Of a stretch of DNA of 5,166 nucleotides, positions 1 to 5,166 are shown in pieces (positions within the stretch are counted from its first letter, which is position 1; every line of letters begins with the position of its first letter). Location of the stretch: positions 43,819 to 48,984 of the forward strand of contig DEKQ01000149.1 in assembly GCA_002353975.1 (NCBI GenBank). The letters are read 5' to 3'. The notes under the pieces were generated by a model. That model worked only from the letters and a program-made list of their open reading frames with translations. It did no database searches and was not told the DNA's origin. Origin of the DNA: Prevotellaceae bacterium UBA2718. Lineage in GTDB: Bacteria; Bacteroidota; Bacteroidia; Bacteroidales; Bacteroidaceae. Position numbers and translations under genes: made by a program.

Positions 1-795
1 AAGACGGCCTTTGCCATCACCAACGTAGATGACAAGAACGGCCTCATCATGGTACAGAACACCAAGGCGAAGGTAAAGACCTACTCCATCAGGAGCATGG
101 CCGACTATAAGGCCCACATCATAGAGTGTCATTTCGAGGGTATGTACCTCGGCATTGAGGAGAGCGGAGAGAGCCGTGTGGAGAGCCGCGAGGTGGGAGT
201 ACAGTTCATCGGCAAGTTCAATGTCAGCAACCTCCTCGCCGTGTATGGGGCCGCGAGGATGCTGGGCAAGAGCGCGGAGGACGTGCTCGTGGTGATGAGC
301 ACGCTGAAAAGCGTCGCCGGACGACTGGAGCCGATACGCTCCACAGACGGCGTGACTGGTCTGGTGGACTACGCCCACACGCCCGACGCGCTGGTCAATG
401 TGCTCAATGCCATCCACGAAGTGATGGAAGGCAAGGAGGGGCAGATTATCACCGTGTGCGGGTGCGGCGGCAACCGCGACAAGGGAAAGCGCCCGCTCAT
501 GGCACAAGAGGCAGTAAAGCAGAGCGACAAGGTCATCATAACCAGCGATAACCCACGCAACGAAGAGCCGCAGGACATCATCAACGACATGCTGGCAGGC
601 CTCAACGCACGCCAGATGAAGAAGGTGCTGACCATACCAGACCGCCGCGAGGCCATCAAGACAGCCACGATGCTGGCAAAGAAGGGCGACGTGATACTCG
701 TGGCAGGCAAGGGGCATGAGGACTATCAGATTATAAAAGGCGTGAAGCACCACTTTGATGACCGTGAGGAACTGCGCAATGCCTTCGGACTATAA
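1..795 (+). CDS. murE: UDP-N-acetylmuramoyl-tripeptide synthetase MurE (5' truncated by window edge)
   Basis: This is the C-terminal 264 residues of the cytoplasmic Mur ligase that uses ATP to add the third amino acid to UDP-MurNAc-L-Ala-D-Glu. The frame is open from base 1, so the true start lies upstream; the ATG at 49 is an internal Met. By comparison with the usual family length of about 480-495 residues, the UDP-substrate domain and the ATP P-loop are missing. Seen here (numbered within the fragment): GKFNVSNLLA at 71-80, DYAHTPDAL at 123-131, GNRDKGKRP at 157-165, DNPRNEEP at 183-190, and GKGHEDYQ at 237-244. DNPR and the GKGHE segment are the known determinants for meso-diaminopimelate, so the product is probably the meso-DAP ligase rather than the lysine type. 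A Glu/Ser/Arg-rich patch at 53-64 looks like a small insertion. mraY follows after 40 bases. Family assignment is very secure; DAP specificity is inferred from the motif. Confidence 0.96.
   Translation, partial: KTAFAITNVDDKNGLIMVQNTKAKVKTYSIRSMADYKAHIIECHFEGMYLGIEESGESRVESREVGVQFIGKFNVSNLLAVYGAARMLGKSAEDVLVVMSTLKSVAGRLEPIRSTDGVTGLVDYAHTPDALVNVLNAIHEVMEGKEGQIITVCGCGGNRDKGKRPLMAQEAVKQSDKVIITSDNPRNEEPQDIINDMLAGLNARQMKKVLTIPDRREAIKTATMLAKKGDVILVAGKGHEDYQIIKGVKHHFDDREELRNAFGL
159..188 (+). repeat. short imperfect GGAGAGC(C)G repeat inside murE
   Basis: Three closely spaced copies of a GGAGAGC(C)G-like unit lie at about 159-166, 166-176 and 180-188, and the middle copy has two extra bases. They are read in frame as a run rich in Glu, Ser and Arg just before the conserved FIGKFNVSN motif of MurE. 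The repetition is visible directly. That it arose by expansion or insertion of a simple genomic repeat is inference. Confidence 0.5.
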
Positions 796-835
796 AGCAA
801 GATACGACTAATCACTCAACAGAAACAGACAATAT

Positions 836-2119
836 ATGCTATACTATCTCTTTCGCTTCTTGGAGCAATGGAACATTCCCGGCTCGGGCATGTGGAGCTA
901 CATCTCCTTCCGCTCGCTGCTGGCACTGGTGCTCTCGCTGATTATCTCAGTGTGGTTTGGTGAGATATTCATCAAATGGATGCGTAAGCACGGAGGCACC
1001 GAGACCCAGCGCGACAGGAGCATTGACCCCTACGGCGTGGAGAAGAAGGGTGTGCCGACGATGGGAGGAGTAATCATAATCGTTGCCACGGTACTGCCAT
1101 GTCTGCTCTTCGGGCGCCTGAGAAACATCTACATGATACTGATGATTGTCACTACGCTGTGGCTCGGGTTCATCGGTTTCGCTGATGATTACATAAAGCT
1201 GAAGATAACCAAAGACGGCCTGAAGCCTGCCTACAAGCTCATAGGACAGGCCGTGCTGGGTCTGATAGTGGGTCTTACGCTGTGGCTCAGCCCTGACGCA
1301 GTGATACGCGAGAACGTGTCAATGCAACGGAGCACGGCAAACGGACAGCAGACAACGGAGATAGTGATGCACAAGAGTAACCCCGTGAAGTCTACGACCA
1401 CGACGATTCCTTTTGTGAAGAACAATAACCTGAACTATACGGACGTCTTCTTCTCATGGCTCGGTGAGCACCGCAGCGCAGCCGGATGGATATTCTTCGT
1501 ACTGCTGACGACGTTTGTCGTCATGGCCGTGAGCAACGGCAGCAACCTGAACGACGGCATGGACGGCATGTGTGCCGGCAATTCGGCAATAATATGTGTC
1601 GCCCTTGGCATATTGGCGTATGTGTCCAGTCACATCGGATATGCGGCATATTTCAACATAATGTATATCCCGCAGTCAGAGGAACTGGTGATATTCCTGA
1701 GCGCATTCATCGGCGCACTGATAGGTTTCCTGTGGTACAACGCCTATCCGGCACAGATATTCATGGGTGACACCGGGTCATTAGCCATCGGAGGCATCAT
1801 AGCCGTAACGGCGATTATCATACACAAAGAGCTGCTGATACCCGTACTTTGCTTCGTCTTCTTCATGGAAAGCATCTCGGTGATGCTGCAAGTGCAGACA
1901 GCGAAGCACGGCAACAAACACGGCAAGAAGCTGCGACTCTTCAAGCGGGCGCCTATACACGACGCCTTCCGCATCAAGCCTGGACAACTGGCCGATGACA
2001 TACACATCATACTGAACTGGCCACGGGGATGCTGGCTGGAGTCTAAGATCACGACGCGTTTCTGGATTGTCACCATCGGCATGGCAACATTAGCAATCAT
2101 CACACTCAAGATAAGATAA
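836..2119 (+). CDS. mraY: phospho-N-acetylmuramoyl-pentapeptide-transferase MraY
   Basis: This integral membrane enzyme transfers phospho-MurNAc-pentapeptide from UDP to undecaprenyl phosphate, making lipid I at the inner face of the cytoplasmic membrane. The ATG at 836 gives 427 residues, against 360 in E. coli, starting with the usual hydrophobic N-terminal region. Visible motifs: TMGG at 75-78, the Mg-site pair DD at 117-118 in GFADDYIKL, NGSNLNDGMDG at 234-244 (catalytic-loop Asp at 240 and 243), and FMGDTGSLAIGG at 309-320 (Asp 312). Many hydrophobic segments fit the ten-helix fold. The extra length comes from a polar periplasmic loop at about 153-215 and about 17 extra residues between the histidine motif and the final helix. 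The usual HHH motif reads H375-D-A here, which is odd. The protein ends with RFWIVTIG...TLKIR, typical of the family. It lies 40 bases after murE and 17 before murD, with no Shine-Dalgarno sequence visible. Confidence 0.97.
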   Translation: MLYYLFRFLEQWNIPGSGMWSYISFRSLLALVLSLIISVWFGEIFIKWMRKHGGTETQRDRSIDPYGVEKKGVPTMGGVIIIVATVLPCLLFGRLRNIYMILMIVTTLWLGFIGFADDYIKLKITKDGLKPAYKLIGQAVLGLIVGLTLWLSPDAVIRENVSMQRSTANGQQTTEIVMHKSNPVKSTTTTIPFVKNNNLNYTDVFFSWLGEHRSAAGWIFFVLLTTFVVMAVSNGSNLNDGMDGMCAGNSAIICVALGILAYVSSHIGYAAYFNIMYIPQSEELVIFLSAFIGALIGFLWYNAYPAQIFMGDTGSLAIGGIIAVTAIIIHKELLIPVLCFVFFMESISVMLQVQTAKHGNKHGKKLRLFKRAPIHDAFRIKPGQLADDIHIILNWPRGCWLESKITTRFWIVTIGMATLAIITLKIR

Positions 2120-2136
2120 GAAAGAGGGACAGAAAA

Positions 2137-3480
2137 ATGAAGTTAGCAATACTTGGAGCAGGTGAAAGCGGCGTAGGAACCGCAATCCTGGCAAAGAAAG
2201 AAGGTTACGAGGTATTCGTTTCGGACATGGGTTCCATCAAGCCAAAGTACAAGAAAAAGCTTGACGAGGAGAATATCCGCTGGGAGGAAGGCGGCCATAC
2301 CGAGGCCGAAATCCTGTCAGCTGACGAGGTTGTAAAGAGCCCCGGCATACCTGACACCGCTCCATTGGTGCAGGCTCTCATAGCCCAAGGCACGCCAATC
2401 CTCGCCGAGTTGGAGTTTGCCAAGCGCTACAGCAAGGGCAAGACGATATGCATCACCGGCTCGAACGGAAAGACTACGACCACTTCTCTCATATATTATA
2501 TAATGAAGAAGTTTGGTATTGACGTAGGGCTGGCAGGCAACATCGGGCGCAGTTACGCCCTTCAGGTAGCCACGCAGGACCACGATTGGTATGTACTGGA
2601 GATCAGTTCCTTCCAGCTTGACAATATGTATGAGTTCCGTGCCGACGTGGCAGTGCTGATGAACATAACTCCGGACCACCTGGACCGCTATGAGTTCAAC
2701 ATGCAGAACTACGTGGACTCCAAGATGCGCATCATACAGAACCAGACTCCGAAGGACACCTTCGTCTATTGGAACGATGACGAATACATCAACAACGAGC
2801 TGCAGAAGCGACAGGACGGCTATGCCCCCAAGCCCACCCCGTCATCACGTCCTGCCGTCATGGGTAATCCCACGCTGCAGCCATTCAGCGACAGCGAGAT
2901 AGACCCGAACAGCGATTTCCCACTGCCGGGCAAGCATAACCAGCGCAATATGATGGCTGCCCGCTGCGCCGTTCACTCTGCAATGGCAAAGATGGAGCTC
3001 TCCGCAGGTCAGCAGGCGAAGATGGAACTCATCCTGCAGCAGTGTCTGAAGGACTTCCCCGGAGTAGAGCACAGGCTGGAGAAGGTCATAGAAAAGGACG
3101 GAATACTTTGGATTAACGACTCCAAAGCCACAAACGTGGATGCCTGCCATGTGGCTCTTGAGGCCATGTCGCGCCCAACGGTGCTCATCGTAGGAGGCAA
3201 AGACAAAGGCAATGACTATAGCGAGATTGCGTCGCTGGTAAAGGAGAAATGCTGCGCGCTGGTCTATATGGGAGTGGATAACGCGAAGCTCCACGCCGCC
3301 TTCGACGGTCTGGGACTGCCCGTTGCCGACACCCATTCGATGAAAGAGTGCGTGGAAGCCTGCCGCAAGATGGCCAAGCCAGGCGATGTGGTGCTGCTGT
3401 CACCATGCTGCGCATCCTTCGATCTGTTCAAGAACATGGAGGACCGGGGTGAGCAGTTCAAGGCTTTGGCAAAGGAATAA
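2137..3480 (+). CDS. murD: UDP-N-acetylmuramoyl-L-alanine--D-glutamate ligase MurD
   Basis: This cytoplasmic Mur ligase uses ATP to add D-glutamate to UDP-MurNAc-L-Ala, the second residue of the stem peptide. The 447 residues match family length (438 in E. coli). The N-terminal Rossmann-like domain binds the UDP-sugar and begins LAILGAGESGVG. The ATP P-loop GSNGKTTTT is at 108-116. LEISSFQL at 154-161 carries Glu155, and TPDHLDRY at 178-185 carries His181, both expected Mg ligands. Lys196 in DSKMRI fits the carbamylated lysine. GKHN is at 265-268, DSKATNVDA at 328-336 and LLSPCCASFDLFKN at 420-433. All key residues are present, so the enzyme should be active. The stretch at about 226-264 is Pro/Ser-rich. 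GAGG at 2124-2127 sits nine bases before the ATG and is the only Shine-Dalgarno-like sequence before a start here. ftsW follows after 55 bases. Confidence 0.97.
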   Translation: MKLAILGAGESGVGTAILAKKEGYEVFVSDMGSIKPKYKKKLDEENIRWEEGGHTEAEILSADEVVKSPGIPDTAPLVQALIAQGTPILAELEFAKRYSKGKTICITGSNGKTTTTSLIYYIMKKFGIDVGLAGNIGRSYALQVATQDHDWYVLEISSFQLDNMYEFRADVAVLMNITPDHLDRYEFNMQNYVDSKMRIIQNQTPKDTFVYWNDDEYINNELQKRQDGYAPKPTPSSRPAVMGNPTLQPFSDSEIDPNSDFPLPGKHNQRNMMAARCAVHSAMAKMELSAGQQAKMELILQQCLKDFPGVEHRLEKVIEKDGILWINDSKATNVDACHVALEAMSRPTVLIVGGKDKGNDYSEIASLVKEKCCALVYMGVDNAKLHAAFDGLGLPVADTHSMKECVEACRKMAKPGDVVLLSPCCASFDLFKNMEDRGEQFKALAKE

Positions 3481-3535
3481 GCCTCAAACAACTATATAGA
3501 AACATTTATCAGACAACAAATATACGTCTCTGACG

Positions 3536-4849
3536 GTGAAGTTACAGAAACTACAAAACATATTCAAAGGCGACAGGATTATCTGGATAATCTTCTTCCT
3601 GCTCTGCGTTATCAGTGTGCTGGAAGTATATTCCTCATCATCCTCTCTGGGCTATAAGTCCGGCAACTACTGGATTGCGGCCATTCAGCACACCACATAC
3701 CTCCTGCTTGGCATCGGAGTAATGGTCTTTGTGCTCAACATTCCATGCCGATACTTCAAGCTATGCACGCCCATACTGTGTATAGTCTCGCCCTTACTGC
3801 TGCTGTGGGTGTTGCTTTTCGGAGCCAAGACCAATGACGCAGCACGATGGATAAGCTTCTTCGGCATACCGTTGCAGCCCTCGGAGATAGCCAAAGGCAC
3901 GCTGGTGCTGCTTACCGCCCACATACTGAGCCAGCTGCAGACGCCGGAGGGTGCCCATCCCAAGGCGTTCAAATATATCGTGTTGACATCCCTCGGCTTC
4001 ATGGGACTTGTGTTTACGGAGAACTTCTCCACGGCTGCCCTGATGGGAGCGACGGTCTTTTGCATGATGATAATAGGCCGCGTGCCGTGGAGACAGATAG
4101 GCTATCTCTGTTCTGCCGTCGCCATTCTCCTCGTGCTGGCAGTATCAACGATTTACTTCATCGGCCAGGACAGCAGTCAGATAGCCGCCAACGAGGCTGC
4201 CGAGGCAAAGCAACTGACAGAAAGCGTAGAAGCCTCGGACAAGCAACTGACGGAGACTATCGCTCCCGACAAGGCGAAGAAAGCGTCTGCAGGCTCTGGG
4301 AAACGCGGGGGAGTGCTGCACCGTCTGGACCTGTGGAAGCAGCGTATAGACAATTTTATGAACAGCGAGCGCGTGGATCCGCACAAATATGACCTGGACA
4401 AGAACAGTCAGGTGGGCCATGCCAACATTGCAATCGCATCAAGCCAGTTCATAGGGAAGGGTCCGGGGAACTCAGAGCAACGCGACTTCCTGCCGCTGGC
4501 ATTCTCTGACTTCATCTACGCCATCATCTTTGAGGAGTTAGGATGGATTGGGGCTGCATTTGTCGCCCTGCTCTATATCTCGCTGCTTTTCCGCACAGGA
4601 CAGATAGCGCGACGCTGCACAAACACATTCCCTGCATTCCTCGCCATGGGTCTGGCGTTGCTGATAGTCATCCAGGCGCTGTTCAATATGATGGTTGCCG
4701 TAGGGCTGGCACCAGTCACAGGTCAGCCTCTGCCGCTGATAAGCAAGGGCGGTACATCGTCCATCATAAACTGTATATACATCGGAGTAATACTCAGCAT
4801 CAGTCGTACTGCAAAGAAACGCGATGACGTAAAGCTCGAAATGGCATAA
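3536..4849 (+). CDS. ftsW: septal peptidoglycan glycosyltransferase FtsW (SEDS family)
   Basis: This SEDS-family membrane protein polymerises lipid II into glycan strands at the division septum, working with the transpeptidase FtsI. The 437-residue frame begins with GTG at 3536. Upstream, the frame meets a TAG at 3497 with no ATG between, and the MKLQKLQNIFKGD start resembles the family, so GTG is the best start. Seen: about ten hydrophobic segments (first at 14-33), NDAARW at 100-105, QPSE at 114-117, ENFSTAAL at 162-169 (replacing the common PDxGT), Asp325 in FSDFIYAI (aligned with the catalytic Asp297 of E. coli FtsW), EELGWIG at 333-339, and LISKGGTSSI at 401-410. RodA is the main alternative, but position between murD and murG argues for FtsW. 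An extra polar stretch at about 212-262 lies in the large extracytoplasmic loop and contains an 11-residue repeat. murG follows after 18 bases. Confidence 0.94.
   Translation: MKLQKLQNIFKGDRIIWIIFFLLCVISVLEVYSSSSSLGYKSGNYWIAAIQHTTYLLLGIGVMVFVLNIPCRYFKLCTPILCIVSPLLLLWVLLFGAKTNDAARWISFFGIPLQPSEIAKGTLVLLTAHILSQLQTPEGAHPKAFKYIVLTSLGFMGLVFTENFSTAALMGATVFCMMIIGRVPWRQIGYLCSAVAILLVLAVSTIYFIGQDSSQIAANEAAEAKQLTESVEASDKQLTETIAPDKAKKASAGSGKRGGVLHRLDLWKQRIDNFMNSERVDPHKYDLDKNSQVGHANIAIASSQFIGKGPGNSEQRDFLPLAFSDFIYAIIFEELGWIGAAFVALLYISLLFRTGQIARRCTNTFPAFLAMGLALLIVIQALFNMMVAVGLAPVTGQPLPLISKGGTSSIINCIYIGVILSISRTAKKRDDVKLEMA
4208..4256 (+). repeat. imperfect direct repeat in the extracytoplasmic loop of ftsW
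   Basis: Bases 4208-4223 and 4241-4256 match at 14 of 16 positions, including a perfect 11-base core AAGCAACTGAC, with a spacing of 33 bases. The repeat is in frame and gives KQLTES at residues 225-230 and KQLTET at 236-241. It lies in a charged, Ala/Glu/Lys-rich stretch that looks like an addition to the FtsW loop. A small in-frame tandem duplication followed by drift would explain it, but that is inference. Confidence 0.5.
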
Positions 4850-4867
4850 CATAACACCACAATAACT

Positions 4868-5166
4868 ATGGAAGAACCAAGAATCATCATTAGCGGCGGC
4901 GGCACAGGCGGCCACATTTTCCCCGCAATCAGCATAGCCAACGCCATCAAGGCCAAGCGCCCCGATGCGAAAATACTATTCGTTGGAGCCGAGGGACGAA
5001 TGGAAATGACACGTGTCCCCGAAGCCGGCTATGAAATAAAAGGACTTCCTGTGCGTGGACTATACCGCCCGTTGTGGAGCCCGAAGAACTTCGGCGTGAT
5101 GTACGACTTCTTCCGAAGCCGCTGGATGGTAAAGAACATCATACGCCAATTCAAGCCTCAGGTGGC
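4868..5166 (+). CDS. murG: UDP-GlcNAc:lipid I N-acetylglucosaminyltransferase MurG (3' truncated by window edge)
   Basis: MurG is a GT-B glycosyltransferase on the inner face of the cytoplasmic membrane that adds GlcNAc from UDP-GlcNAc to lipid I, giving lipid II. The frame opens at ATG 4868 and is still open at the window end, so 99 residues of a protein usually about 355-375 long are visible. The start is supported by MEEPRIIISGGGTGGHIFPA: the glycine-rich loop GGGTGGH at 10-16 with its conserved His16 lies where the family has it. LFVGAEGRME and VPEAGYEI follow, matching the E. coli LGTADRME and VPKHGIEI regions, then PVRGLYR at 66-72. All of this is the N-terminal, lipid I-binding domain; the UDP-GlcNAc-binding C-terminal domain is outside the window. 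The gene lies 18 bases after ftsW, with an A-rich leader and no Shine-Dalgarno sequence. Family assignment is secure. Confidence 0.95.
   Translation, partial: MEEPRIIISGGGTGGHIFPAISIANAIKAKRPDAKILFVGAEGRMEMTRVPEAGYEIKGLPVRGLYRPLWSPKNFGVMYDFFRSRWMVKNIIRQFKPQV

Noticed and set aside
49..51. ATG at 49 as a possible murE start
   Set aside because: The frame is open to base 1 and the preceding codons (KTAFAITNVDDKNGLI) continue normal MurE sequence, so this Met is internal.
1744..2109. A 121-codon minus-strand frame rich in Met and Ser
   Set aside because: It is the antisense of the mraY 3' part, with no upstream signal and no recognisable domain.
2124..2127. GAGG before murD as a ribosome-binding site
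   Set aside because: Spacing is plausible, but it is only four bases, the other starts lack such a motif, and Bacteroidota generally do not depend on Shine-Dalgarno pairing. I noted it under murD and did not call it as a site.
2845..3336. A 163-codon open frame on the minus strand
   Set aside because: It lies wholly inside murD, whose frame carries all family motifs. The antisense product shows no recognisable domain, and long antisense frames are expected from the codon bias here.
3481..3535. Possible internal promoter or terminator in the 55-base murD-ftsW gap
   Set aside because: There is no TTTG or TAnnTTTG element of the Bacteroidota type, no hairpin and no T run. The TATATA-like bases alone are not enough.
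3847..4392. A 181-codon plus-strand frame starting with ATG
   Set aside because: It is an out-of-phase reading inside ftsW, rich in Arg, His and Gly with no domain. The ftsW frame over the same bases is clearly the conserved one.
1..5166. A previously undescribed system such as defence, mobile or biosynthetic genes
   Set aside because: Every gene is a recognised member of the conserved cell wall and division cluster in a standard order, and there is no unexplained stretch longer than 55 bases.

Overview
The window is a piece of a division and cell wall (dcw) cluster, with five genes packed head to tail on the plus strand: murE (3' part only), mraY, murD, ftsW and murG (5' part only). Both ends cut through genes, so the cluster continues on either side. 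About 97% of the window is coding. The four gaps between genes are 40, 17, 55 and 18 bases, and none shows a hairpin terminator or a convincing promoter, so the genes are most simply read as one operon.

The likely source is a member of the Bacteroidota, order Bacteroidales, with a Prevotella-like feel. This rests on four points. murE runs straight into mraY with no murF between them. The starts mostly lack a Shine-Dalgarno sequence and have A-rich leaders. MraY and FtsW carry variants I associate with that phylum: an enlarged periplasmic loop and a PIHD motif in MraY, and the AFSDFIYAI and SKGGTSS motifs in FtsW. Base composition is moderate, with frequent ATA isoleucine codons. The genus is inference and was not checked by alignment.

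The genes carry out consecutive steps of peptidoglycan precursor synthesis and use. MurD adds D-Glu and MurE adds the third residue (meso-diaminopimelate, judged by its DNPR motif) to UDP-MurNAc-peptide in the cytoplasm. MraY then moves the phospho-MurNAc-pentapeptide onto undecaprenyl phosphate to give lipid I, MurG adds GlcNAc to give lipid II, and FtsW polymerises lipid II into glycan at the septum. MurF, which adds D-Ala-D-Ala, must be encoded elsewhere.

I see no mobile element, RNA gene, CRISPR array, defence system or novel system here. What deserves a second look lies inside the conserved proteins: a short repeat-derived Glu/Ser/Arg patch in MurE, an altered His-His-His motif and extra residues near the MraY C terminus, and an extracytoplasmic insert with an 11-residue repeat in FtsW.
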